A stretch of DNA of 64,000 nucleotides, taken from assembly GCF_013317235.1 (NCBI RefSeq), contig NZ_WLCM01000012.1, forward strand, positions 65,960 to 129,959. The letters run 5' to 3'. The notes under the pieces are model-generated. The model had not been told where the DNA came from. It was given only the letters and a program-made list of their open reading frames with translations, and searched no databases. Shown here in pieces: positions 53,568 to 61,436 of this stretch. Position numbers and translations under genes: made by a program. The DNA comes from Leisingera sp. ANG59 (GTDB lineage Bacteria > Pseudomonadota > Alphaproteobacteria > Rhodobacterales > Rhodobacteraceae). Numbering within the stretch: the stretch's first letter is position 1; every line of letters begins with the position of its first letter.

Positions 53568-53777
53568 TTACTCTGCTGGCGTCTTCTTGCGCGACAGCAG
53601 CCCGTATTTCAGCGCAAGCCCTTTCCAGCTGAACCTGCGCCTGCCGGGTGCCGCCTTCGGTTTCCCCGCTGTGCGGTCGAACTCATACATGTCGATGGCC
53701 CGTTCAGCGCAGCCGCAGGCCTCGCCCAAGCCAACCTTCCTGTAATAGAAGTTTTCGAAGTTCTCAGGTTTCTGCAT
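53568..53777 (-). CDS. small hypothetical protein (69 aa) with CxC motif
   Basis: 69 aa, family not recognised. ATG 53777 is preceded by GGAGGG at ideal spacing, which supports real translation. The sequence is tyrosine-rich at the start (MQKPENFENFYYRKVGLGE), has CGC in the middle (GEACGCAERAIDMYEFD), and ends strongly basic (GRRRFSWKGLALKYGLLSRK). No membrane segment is seen. It is oriented like the downstream paa operon but precedes none of it closely: paaR-like ends 63 bp upstream. It could be a conserved lineage protein of unknown role. Confidence 0.6.
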   Translation of the reverse strand: MQKPENFENFYYRKVGLGEACGCAERAIDMYEFDRTAGKPKAAPGRRRFSWKGLALKYGLLSRKKTPAE

Positions 53778-53839
53778 GGCACCCTCCGATCCCGGAACAG
53801 GGTAGCCCGGAAAGGCGGATACGCAAAACCGCGCCGCTG

Positions 53840-54436
53840 TCAGAGCCCCTTGACCCCGCTCAGGGTCAGGTCCGCCACCAGCCCGGCGTAATCCTCGCGC
53901 GCCTTTGACCCGGCACCGGAATTCCACATGTAGTACCAGTTCAGCATGCCGAAGACGGACATGGTGGCGCCGCGCAGCTTGGCCGCGTCACCGTTGAAAA
54001 TCTCCGGCGCCACGTCCTTCAGCGCATCGCTCATGAACTGGACCATCTCGCGCTGGTAGCCGCGCAGATGCTTCTGCTGCTCCTCCGGCAGCGCCCCCAT
54101 CGCGCCCAGCTGCACCTGATGCTCATGGTCGGCGCCCTGATAGGCCAGCATGATCTCCGACACGATGCGGCGCAGCCGGTCCTCGGCGCCAAGACCCTCC
54201 AGATCCACTCGGCAGACCCGGTCGCGCAGCTCGCAAAGGTAGGTATCAAGGAGGCCGTAGAGCACGGCATCCTTGCTGTCGTAATAGTGGTAGATGTTTG
54301 CCTTGGAGATCCCGCACTCGCGCGCCAGCTGGGTCATCGACGCCCGGTCGTAACCGGACTCGGCAAACACTTTGGCCGCCGACTTCAGGATCTGCGCGCG
54401 TTTCTCATCGTGGTCTTTTGCGATCGTGCGGGCCAA
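53840..54436 (-). CDS. TetR-family transcriptional regulator of phenylacetate genes (PaaR-like)
   Basis: 198-aa repressor. The N-terminal HTH includes SAAKVFAESGYDRASMTQLARECGISKANIYHYYDSKDAV and a helical effector domain follows. It is the last gene of paaG-paaI-paaK-regulator (16-bp gap after paaK). A GACCG-GA-CGGTC palindrome in the divergent paaG/paaZ gap is a fitting operator. PaaR repressors of other bacteria respond to phenylacetyl-CoA; this ligand is an inference here. Confidence 0.85.
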   Translation of the reverse strand: MARTIAKDHDEKRAQILKSAAKVFAESGYDRASMTQLARECGISKANIYHYYDSKDAVLYGLLDTYLCELRDRVCRVDLEGLGAEDRLRRIVSEIMLAYQGADHEHQVQLGAMGALPEEQQKHLRGYQREMVQFMSDALKDVAPEIFNGDAAKLRGATMSVFGMLNWYYMWNSGAGSKAREDYAGLVADLTLSGVKGL

Positions 54437-54452
54437 GGCTCACTCCCCCGGA

Positions 54453-55763
54453 TCAGGACTTGCTGCGGTTGTCGACGACGCGCTTGGCCTTGCCCTGGCT
54501 GCGCTCGACGGACCCCGGGTCGCCTACAATGATCTCAGTGGAAACGCCAACCATATCCTTGATCCGCTTGGTCAGCATCCGCGCCGCGGCGGTCTTGCTC
54601 AGCTCATCGGTGGCATCCGGATTGGCCTCCACAAACACCCGCATCGCGTCCATGCGGCCGGATTTATACAGCTCGATCTGGTAGTAGGGCGCCAGGCCGC
54701 CGGTGGCCAGCAGCTGCTCCTCCACCTGGCTGGGGAAGACGTTGACGCCGCGCAGGATGATCATGTCGTCGCTGCGGCCGGTGATCTTCTCCATCCGCCG
54801 CATCGACCGCGCGGTGCCCGGCAGCAGCCGGGTCAGATCGCGGGTGCGGTAGCGCACCATCGGCAGGCCTTCCTTGGTCAGCGTGGTGAACACCAGCTCC
54901 CCCAGCTCCCCGTCCGGCAGCACCTCGCCGGTCTGCGGGTCGATGATCTCCGGCAGGAAGTGGTCCTCCCAGATCACCGGGCCATCCTTGGTCTCGACGC
55001 ATTCGTTGGCGACGCCCGGCCCCATGATCTCGGAGAGGCCATAAATATCGACCGCATGCATATCAAAGGCGTCTTCAACTTCCTTGCGCATCGCATCGGT
55101 CCAGGGTTCGGCACCGAACACGCCAACCTTCAGCGAACACTCACGCGGGTCCATTCCGACCTTGTGGTACTGCTCCAGGATGTTGAGCATGTAGGACGGC
55201 GTCACCATGATGCCGTCGGGTTTGAAGTCGGTGATCAGCCCGACCTGCTTTTCGGTCTGGCCGCCCGACATCGGCACGACGGTGGCGCCCAGGCGCTCGA
55301 TCCCGTAATGCGCACCCAGGCCGCCGGTGAACAGGCCGTATCCGTAGGCGTTATGCACCATATCGCCCTTGCGCAGGCCCGAGGCACGCAAGCTGCGCGC
55401 CACCAGATCCGCCCAGTTCGAAATGTCATTGGCGGTATAGCCCACAACCGTTGGCTTGCCGGTGGTGCCGGAGGACGCGTGCAGGCGGATGATTTCACTG
55501 CGCGGCACTGCAAACAGGCCAAACGGGTAATTGTCCCGCAGGTCGTTCTTGTAGGTGAAGGGGAACTTGGCCAGGTCCTTCAGTTCCTGCAGGTCGTCCG
55601 GATGCACGCCTGCCTCGTCAAACCGCTGCTTGTACATTGCCACGTTGTCATAGGCATGGCGCACCGACCACTTCAGCCGCTCCAGCTGCAGCGCGCGGAT
55701 TTCGTCGATCGAGGCGATCTCGATCGGCTCCAGTTCACCCTTCTTGGGGCTCAGGTCTTCCAT
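54453..55763 (-). CDS. paaK: phenylacetate--CoA ligase
   Basis: 436-aa AMP-forming ligase that activates phenylacetate to phenylacetyl-CoA, entry step of the aerobic hybrid pathway. The ATP/AMP signature is LHASSGTTGKPTVVGYT near residue 88. YGLSEIMGPGVANEC and YRTRDLTRLLPGTARSMRRMEKITGRSDDM are the later adenylate-forming motifs. A GTG four codons upstream is possible, but GGAGG is placed for ATG 55763. It lies 15 bp after paaI. Confidence 0.96.
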   Translation of the reverse strand: MEDLSPKKGELEPIEIASIDEIRALQLERLKWSVRHAYDNVAMYKQRFDEAGVHPDDLQELKDLAKFPFTYKNDLRDNYPFGLFAVPRSEIIRLHASSGTTGKPTVVGYTANDISNWADLVARSLRASGLRKGDMVHNAYGYGLFTGGLGAHYGIERLGATVVPMSGGQTEKQVGLITDFKPDGIMVTPSYMLNILEQYHKVGMDPRECSLKVGVFGAEPWTDAMRKEVEDAFDMHAVDIYGLSEIMGPGVANECVETKDGPVIWEDHFLPEIIDPQTGEVLPDGELGELVFTTLTKEGLPMVRYRTRDLTRLLPGTARSMRRMEKITGRSDDMIILRGVNVFPSQVEEQLLATGGLAPYYQIELYKSGRMDAMRVFVEANPDATDELSKTAAARMLTKRIKDMVGVSTEIIVGDPGSVERSQGKAKRVVDNRSKS

Positions 55764-55778
55764 GGCGTCCTCCACACC

Positions 55779-56210
55779 TTATTCGTCAAACAACTGGCCT
55801 TTGACCGCCCGGGAGAAACCCCGGAACTCGGCAATCTGCTGGCCGTCCTGGTTGGTCACTGTCACATCGTAAATGCCGCTGCGCCCGGTCAGGGAAATCT
55901 CGCGGGCCTTGGCGATCAGCTTGTCGCCCAGCCGTCCCGGCGCGGTGAAGCTGATCACGTTGTGCTGCGCCACGGTCGACTGGTTGCGGCTGTTGCAGGC
56001 AAAGGCAAAGGCGCTGTCGGCCAGCATGAAGGTCACACCGCCGTGGCAGATGCCGTGGCCGTTGCAGTGGTGCTGCGCGATGGTCAGCTCCAGCGTGGCC
56101 TCGCCCTCATCCACATGGGTGATCTCCATCCCCGCCCACTTGGACGCGTGGTCCTCGGCCCACATCGCGGCGGCGGATTTCTCGGCGCGTTCTTTCGGGG
56201 TCATGGTCAC
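55779..56210 (-). CDS. paaI: hydroxyphenylacetyl-CoA thioesterase PaaI
   Basis: 143-aa hotdog-fold thioesterase. The active-site region HHCNGHGICHGGVTFMLADSAFAFACNS is characteristic of PaaI. It rescues CoA from dead-end intermediates of phenylacetate degradation. It overlaps paaG by 4 nt and is followed by paaK. Confidence 0.93.
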   Translation of the reverse strand: MTMTPKERAEKSAAAMWAEDHASKWAGMEITHVDEGEATLELTIAQHHCNGHGICHGGVTFMLADSAFAFACNSRNQSTVAQHNVISFTAPGRLGDKLIAKAREISLTGRSGIYDVTVTNQDGQQIAEFRGFSRAVKGQLFDE

Positions 56211-56992
56211 TTGCCCTTGAACGCAGGCGCGCGCTTTTCCAGGAAGCTGGCCACGCCCTCCGCGTAATCCGCGCTTTCGCCGCAGGTCTTCATCGCGTCC
56301 GCCTCAATCTCCAGCTGGTCGGACAGCGTGTTGACCGCCGCGGCCTGGATGCACTGCTTGGTCAGACCCAGCCCCAGTGTCGGCCCGTTTGCGAACTTCT
56401 CTGCCATGGCGCGGGCCTCTGCCATCAGTTCGTCATCCGGCAGCGCCTTCCAGATCAGGCCCCAATCCTCGGCCTTCTTCGCGGGCAGCGGCTCTGCGGT
56501 CAGCGCCAGCCCCTTGGCGCGGGCCTCGCCCAGCAGCCGCGGCAGATGCCAGCTGCCGCCGGTGTCCGGGATCAGGCCCACCTTGGAGAACGACTGGATG
56601 AATTTGGCGCTTTCCGCTGCCAGAACCATGTCGCAGGCCAGCGCCAGATTGGCGCCCGCCCCGGCGGCCACGCCATTGACTGCGCAGATCACTGGGAAGT
56701 TCAATTCACGGATCAGCCGCACCAGCGGCGCATAGAATTTGCGCACGGTCTGGCTCAGGTCCGGCGGCCCGTCCATCTTGCGCGGGTCGCGGTCGCCCAG
56801 ATCCTGGCCGGCGCAGAAGCCGCGCCCGGCGCCGGTCAGCAGCACCGCGCGGGCGCCGCTGTCGCGCGCGGCCTCCAGCGCGCCGCGCAAGGCATTGTGC
56901 ATGTCCTCGTTGAAACTGTTCAGCCGGTCCGGGCGGTTCAGGGTGATCTCCACCCAGCTCCCGTGGTCCTCAACCAGAATCGTATCGCTCAT
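56207..56992 (-). CDS. paaG: 2-(1,2-epoxy-1,2-dihydrophenyl)acetyl-CoA isomerase
   Basis: 261-aa crotonase-family enzyme converting the ring epoxide of phenylacetyl-CoA to oxepin-CoA. Oxyanion-hole segments are in GAGRGFCAGQDLGDRD and AVNGVAAGAGANLALACD, and the PaaG-like FIQSFSKVGLIPDTGGSW follows. It is the first gene of the leftward paa operon, with the putative operator in its upstream gap. The related enoyl-CoA hydratase PaaF is less likely because of the QDLGDRD segment. Confidence 0.92.
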   Translation of the reverse strand: MSDTILVEDHGSWVEITLNRPDRLNSFNEDMHNALRGALEAARDSGARAVLLTGAGRGFCAGQDLGDRDPRKMDGPPDLSQTVRKFYAPLVRLIRELNFPVICAVNGVAAGAGANLALACDMVLAAESAKFIQSFSKVGLIPDTGGSWHLPRLLGEARAKGLALTAEPLPAKKAEDWGLIWKALPDDELMAEARAMAEKFANGPTLGLGLTKQCIQAAAVNTLSDQLEIEADAMKTCGESADYAEGVASFLEKRAPAFKGK

Positions 56993-57042
56993 CGCTCCCT
57001 CACCCTGTCAGCGGCGCATTTGACAAACTTCTTGCATAAACC

Positions 57043-57054
57043 GACCGGACGGTC
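57043..57054. promoter_or_regulatory. candidate TetR (PaaR-like) operator in paaG/paaZ gap
   Basis: GACCGGACGGTC is a perfect 5-bp palindrome with a 2-nt centre, within the wider CCGACCGGACGGTCAAT. It lies 51 bp before paaG's start codon and 63 bp before paaZ's. A -35-like TTGCAT (57032-57037) and the AT-rich 57055-57062 flank it on the paaZ side, and TTGACC overlaps it on the other strand. Binding here could block both promoters. Confidence 0.6.
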
Positions 57055-57116
57055 AATATATCTCAGCATCGGATTCCAGCCAGCCGGCCCCGCGCCGGCC
57101 TGATGAAAAGGACGAC

Positions 57117-59150
57117 ATGATGAGCCTTCTAGAGATTTCCAGCTTTGCAGCGGGTCAATGGGTCGCACCGGGCGCAGGTGCCCGCAACATCGCCAGCGCC
57201 ATCACCGGCGAGGTGATCGCCAGCGCCGGCAATGACGCGCTCGACGTGCAAGGAATGCTCGACTACGCCCGCACCGTTGGCGGCGCCAACCTGCGCAAGC
57301 TGACCTTCCATGACCGCGCCCGGATGCTGAAGGCGCTGGCGGGCCACCTGAACCAGAACAAGCAGGCGCTTTATGATCTGTCATTCAACACCGGTGCCAC
57401 CCAGTCCGATCACATGATCGACATCGACGGCGGCATCGGCACCATGTTTGTCTTCGCCTCCAAAGGCCGCCGCGAAATGCCGGACGCCCATGTCTACCTC
57501 GACGGCGATGTCGAGCAGCTCTCCCGCAACGGCACCTTCCTGGGCCAGCACATCTGCACCCCGCTGCGCGGCGTCGCGGTGCATATCAACGCCTTCAACT
57601 TCCCGGTCTGGGGCATGCTGGAAAAACTCGCCCCCACTCTGCTGGCCGGCGTCCCGGCCATCGTGAAACCGGCCACCAACAGCTGCTATGTGACGGAGCT
57701 GGCGGTGAAACTGATGCTGGAGTCAGGCATCCTGCCCGAGGGCGCGCTGCAGCTGGTCTCCGGCGGCCTCGGCGACATGCTGGACCATCTGACCATGCAG
57801 GACGTGGTCAGCTTCACCGGCTCCGCCAGCACCGCGCTCAAGCTGCGCGCGAACCCGGTGATCCTGGAAAACTCGGTCCGTTTCGTCGCCGAACAGGACA
57901 GCCTCAACGCCTCCATCCTCGGCCCCGACGCCACTACGGGCACGCCGGAGTTCGACCTGTTCGTCAAGGAAGTCAGCCGTGAGATGACCACCAAAGCGGG
58001 CCAGAAATGCACCGCCATCCGCCGCATCATCGCACCGCAATCGCAGGTGGACGCCGTGATCGAAGCGCTGTCAGGCCGCCTGGCGAAAACCCAGATCGGC
58101 GACCCGCGCCTGGAAACCACCCGCATGGGCGCGCTGGTCTCGGGCAGCCAGAAACGCGACGTGCTGGAAAAGGCTGAAATCATCGGCCAGGAAGCAGAAC
58201 GCGTCTTTGGCGATCCGGACAGCTTCACGGTCGATGGCGCCGACGCCGACAAAGGCGCCTTTGTGCCGCCAATGCTGTTCCACTGCGCCGACCCGGACAA
58301 CGCCATCCGCGTGCACGACACCGAGGCCTTCGGCCCCGTCTCCACCATCATGGGCTACCGTGATCTGGACCACGCCATTGATCTGGCCAACCGCGGCCAG
58401 GGCTCGCTGGTGGCCTCGGTCATCACCCATGACCCCGCCACCGCCCGCGAGGTCGCCATCGGCGCCGGCGCCTACCACGGCCGCCTCTATTTCAACAACC
58501 GCGACTCGATGAAGGAATCGACCGGCCACGGTTCCCCCCTGCCCCACATGGTGCATGGCGGTCCAGGCCGTGCAGGCGGCGGCGAGGAAATGGGCGGCGT
58601 GCGCGGCGTGAAGCACTACATGCAGCGCACCGCCATCCAGGGCTCGCCCGACATCCTGTCGGCAATCGGCGAGAAATGGGTCCCCGGCGGCTCTGAGATC
58701 AAAGGCCCAGCGCACCCCTTCACCCGCAAGTTCGGCGAGCTGTCCATCGGCGAAACCCTGCACACCGCCCCGCGCACCGTCACGCTGGAGGATATCGAGA
58801 CCTTCGCCCATTTCACCGGCGACACCTTCTATGCCCACATGGACGACGAAGCCGCCAAACGAAACCCGTTCTTCCCGGGCCGCGTGGCGCATGGCTACCT
58901 GCTGTTGTCCTTCGCCGCGGGCATGTTCGTGCAGCCGGACGAGGGCCCGGTTCTGGCCAACACCGGCCTCGACAATCTGCGCTTTATGAAGCCGATCTCC
59001 GCTGGCGAAAGCATCAAGGTGCGCCTCACGGTCAAGAAGAAGACCCCCCGCAACGAGGAATACGGCGAGGTGCGCTGGCACGTCACCCTGACCAACCAGG
59101 ACGGCGAGATCGCGGCAGAGTATGAACTGCTGACCATGAATGCTTTTTGA
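57117..59150 (+). CDS. paaZ: bifunctional oxepin-CoA hydrolase / 3-oxo-5,6-dehydrosuberyl-CoA semialdehyde dehydrogenase
   Basis: 677-aa fusion that opens the oxepin ring and oxidises the resulting aldehyde. The N-terminal ALDH domain (about 1-520) has catalytic Cys near 298 in [10 protein letters not shown] and Glu in AEQDSLNAS. The C-terminal MaoC hydratase domain (about 535-677) has [14 protein letters not shown] with Asp and His of the hotdog active site. Both halves look intact. ATG 57117 is directly followed by a second ATG. It is divergent from paaG and followed by a PaaX-type regulator. Confidence 0.95.
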   Translation: MMSLLEISSFAAGQWVAPGAGARNIASAITGEVIASAGNDALDVQGMLDYARTVGGANLRKLTFHDRARMLKALAGHLNQNKQALYDLSFNTGATQSDHMIDIDGGIGTMFVFASKGRREMPDAHVYLDGDVEQLSRNGTFLGQHICTPLRGVAVHINAFNFPVWGMLEKLAPTLLAGVPAIVKPATNSCYVTELAVKLMLESGILPEGALQLVSGGLGDMLDHLTMQDVVSFTGSASTALKLRANPVILENSVRFVAEQDSLNASILGPDATTGTPEFDLFVKEVSREMTTKAGQKCTAIRRIIAPQSQVDAVIEALSGRLAKTQIGDPRLETTRMGALVSGSQKRDVLEKAEIIGQEAERVFGDPDSFTVDGADADKGAFVPPMLFHCADPDNAIRVHDTEAFGPVSTIMGYRDLDHAIDLANRGQGSLVASVITHDPATAREVAIGAGAYHGRLYFNNRDSMKESTGHGSPLPHMVHGGPGRAGGGEEMGGVRGVKHYMQRTAIQGSPDILSAIGEKWVPGGSEIKGPAHPFTRKFGELSIGETLHTAPRTVTLEDIETFAHFTGDTFYAHMDDEAAKRNPFFPGRVAHGYLLLSFAAGMFVQPDEGPVLANTGLDNLRFMKPISAGESIKVRLTVKKKTPRNEEYGEVRWHVTLTNQDGEIAAEYELLTMNAF

Positions 59151-59222
59151 CCCTGTGCAAAAGTGGTAAGCGGCGGCAATGCTGCACTGCGCCCGGACTG
59201 GTCTAACCGGCCCGGGCGAACT

Positions 59223-60035
59223 ATGTTTACCCTCATGAACGAACAGCAAAACCCCTGGTTTGACACCACCGTCCAGCAACTCAACGATCCGCAGAACCAG
59301 CGGGTCTGGTCGGTGATCGTTTCGCTGTTCGGCGATCTGGCGCAGCAGAAGGGCGCCCAGATCAGCGGCGGTGCGCTCACCCGCATCATCACCCCGATGG
59401 GGATCAAGCCCGAGGCGATCCGGGTCGCCCTTCACCGGTTGCGCAAGGACGGCTGGATCGAAAGCGAGCGCGCGGGCCGCGCCTCGGTGCATTACCTGAC
59501 AGAATACGGCCGCAATCAATCCGCCGCTGTGACCCCGCGGATCTATGAACGCAACGCCGCGGCGCCGGGTGAGTGGCACCTTCTGATAGCCGAGGACGGC
59601 GCCGGCCAGACCACTCTGGACGAGGTGCTGCTGCTGCCCAGCTATGTGGCGGTGAACCGCACCACCGCTCTTGGCCGCGGCCCGATGCCGCAAAGCCTGG
59701 ATGACCTGCTGGCAGCCGGCGTCAGCTCCATCGCGGTGCCGGAATGGCTCAAGGCGCGCTTGTTCCCTGACCACCTGTGCGACGCCTGCGCTGCCCTGCA
59801 GCGGGACTTGCAGCAAATCTCTGCACCGCCTGCGACCCTGACGCCTGCGCAGACCGGCACCCTGCGGACCCTGCTGGTGCACCGCTGGCGCCGCGTGGTC
59901 CTGCGCCACCCGGATCTGCCGTCCGGTTTCCACCCGGCGGACTGGACCGGCGAGTCCTGCCGCGCCCTGGTATTCGCCCTGCTGGACAAGCTGCCGCGCC
60001 CGGATCTGGCGGCCCTCGACAGCCTGTCCGAATAA
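59223..60035 (+). CDS. paaX: PaaX-family transcriptional regulator
   Basis: 270 aa. An N-terminal winged helix (VWSVIVSLFGDLAQQKGAQISGGALTRIITPMGIKPEAIRVALHRL, about 27-72) and WIESERAGRASVHYLTE are typical of PaaX, the phenylacetyl-CoA-responsive repressor. A PaaX-like C-terminal region follows. It lies 72 bp after paaZ. The start could be ATG 59223 or 59235; neither has a strong ribosome-binding site. Its presence beside a TetR-type paa regulator means two unrelated repressors bracket the cluster. Confidence 0.85.
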   Translation: MFTLMNEQQNPWFDTTVQQLNDPQNQRVWSVIVSLFGDLAQQKGAQISGGALTRIITPMGIKPEAIRVALHRLRKDGWIESERAGRASVHYLTEYGRNQSAAVTPRIYERNAAAPGEWHLLIAEDGAGQTTLDEVLLLPSYVAVNRTTALGRGPMPQSLDDLLAAGVSSIAVPEWLKARLFPDHLCDACAALQRDLQQISAPPATLTPAQTGTLRTLLVHRWRRVVLRHPDLPSGFHPADWTGESCRALVFALLDKLPRPDLAALDSLSE

Positions 60036-60153
60036 GCCCCGCCGCCGCCAATCCGCCCGCGCTGCAACAGCAGCCCTGATGGGGCGCGCCGGACCCCATA
60101 AGCTCGCAAGCCTCTGAAATTTAAAAAACAATCCAAGCATGGCGAAAAATCTT

Positions 60154-60180
60154 GGAAGAATCCGGGATTCTTCCGCTTTT
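60154..60180 (+). terminator. terminator between paaX and tRNA-Met
   Basis: GGAAGAATC pairs perfectly with GATTCTTCC around CGG and is followed by GCTTTT. It lies 119 bp after the paaX stop; the region between holds no gene. Confidence 0.75.
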
Positions 60181-60228
60181 CTGCTTGACCCGGCTGGCGG
60201 CATTCCGTAAATCGCCTCCACACAGAGC

Positions 60229-60305
60229 GGCGGAGTAGCTCAGTTGGTTAGAGCAGCGGAATCATAATCCGCGTGTCGGGGGTTCAAGTCCCTCCTCCGC
60301 TACCA
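60229..60305 (+). tRNA. tRNA-Met (anticodon CAT)
   Basis: 77 nt including encoded CCA. Acceptor GGCGGAG pairs with CTCCGCT (closing G-U). The D arm is GCTC...GAGC. The anticodon stem-loop is GCGGAATCATAATCCGC with CAT, and the T arm loop is TTCAAGT. It lacks initiator features such as a mismatched 1-72 C-A pair and the GGG/CCC anticodon stem, so it is an elongator Met tRNA. A lysidine-modified tRNA-Ile2 also carries CAT and cannot be fully excluded by eye. Confidence 0.92.
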
Positions 60306-60430
60306 CCCTTCCCGAAATGACAGAATGCACAGCAGCACAGTTTTGTGCTGATGCGGACGCGTTTCACCTGCCGCTCCGCGGTTTTTCCAGATGCTTCAAT
60401 GGGCGCGCCCGCCGCGCAAGCGAACCGCCC

Positions 60431-61414
60431 TCAGAACGGCCGCTCCTGATGCGGGGACTTGCCGAAATAGCGGCGGTAGACCTTGGCGAAATGGGTCTGG
60501 CTGTTAAAGCCCGAGGCCAGCGCCACGTCGATGATCCGCATGTTGGTCTGCAAGAGCAGGCTGCGGGCATAATCCAGCCGCAGCCGGGTGTAATAGACCT
60601 TGGGCGTGGTCTGCAGGTACTTGGAAAACAGCCGCTCCAGCTGGCGCACCGACAGGCCGACCAGATCGGCGATGCCGCCTGGGGTCAGCGGCTCCTCCAG
60701 GTTGCTGCGCATCAGCCCCAGCGCCGCGGCCAGCTTCTCGTGCCGCACGCCCGCGCGCCCGAACTCGGAAACCGTCTGGTCCTGGCTGCCCTTACGGGCC
60801 GAAGAACACACCATCAGGTCCGCCGCCGCGGTTGCCACGTCCGAGCCGTGATGATCCGAAATCAGGTTCAGCATCATGTCGACGGTTGCAGTGCCGCCGG
60901 CGCAGGTGATCAGCTTGCCGTCGATGGTGAAAAGCGAGCTTTTCACCTCCACATCCGGATGCATCTCGGCCAGCGTGGCGCGCTGCGCCCAATGCGCCGA
61001 GGCCTGGCGCCCGGACAACAGCCCCGCCCGCGCCAGCGCCATGATGCCGCCGCCCAGCGCCGCCATCGGCAATCCCATCCGCTGCGCCTTCCTGAGCCAG
61101 CCCAGCACCTTCAGCGAAATCCCCGGCTCCACCCCCTGGCCACCGCAGACAAAGATCATGCTGCCGCGTGCCAGCTCAGGCAGGCCGCCGTCAACCGCGA
61201 CCCTCAAACCGTTGGGAGCCGTCGCCGGCAGCCCGTCTTCGCTAACCACGCGCCAGTCATAGCGCGCGGTCCCGTCGTGCGTGTTCGCCGCCTCCAGCGC
61301 CGCCACCGCACTGGACAGGTCCAGCGGCGAGAAGGTGGGCAGCAGCAGGAAGATGCAGCGGCAGGCCGGCACGGCCCGCACCGCGCCGGGGAGCGTCCGC
61401 ATGGGTTGGGTCAT
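60431..61414 (-). CDS. GlxA-family (DJ-1/PfpI + AraC HTH) transcriptional regulator, GbdR-like
   Basis: 327 aa. The N-terminal DJ-1/PfpI-like domain (about 20-200: FLLLPTFSPLDLSSAVAALE; FVCGGQGVEPGISLK) is fused to an AraC-type double HTH (about 225-325: GGIADLVGLSVRQLERLFSKY and IIDVALASGFNSQTHFAKVYRRYFG). GbdR, which controls glycine betaine and dimethylglycine catabolism in Pseudomonas, has this architecture. It lies 22 bp downstream of the dehydrogenase gene on the same strand, so it is likely co-transcribed and may activate it. ATG 61414 is preferred over the longer frame to 61597. Confidence 0.85.
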   Translation of the reverse strand: MTQPMRTLPGAVRAVPACRCIFLLLPTFSPLDLSSAVAALEAANTHDGTARYDWRVVSEDGLPATAPNGLRVAVDGGLPELARGSMIFVCGGQGVEPGISLKVLGWLRKAQRMGLPMAALGGGIMALARAGLLSGRQASAHWAQRATLAEMHPDVEVKSSLFTIDGKLITCAGGTATVDMMLNLISDHHGSDVATAAADLMVCSSARKGSQDQTVSEFGRAGVRHEKLAAALGLMRSNLEEPLTPGGIADLVGLSVRQLERLFSKYLQTTPKVYYTRLRLDYARSLLLQTNMRIIDVALASGFNSQTHFAKVYRRYFGKSPHQERPF

Positions 61415-61436
61415 GGTGTCCGCTCCCCGGCTTTGA

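Noticed and set aside
58071..60221. 716-codon minus-strand frame over paaZ and paaX
   Set aside because: It crosses two convincing genes and a terminator and has no recognisable domain.
60333..60350. CAGCACA-GTTT-TGTGCTG hairpin as the tRNA terminator
   Set aside because: The stem is only 7 bp and no T run follows, so termination cannot be supported.
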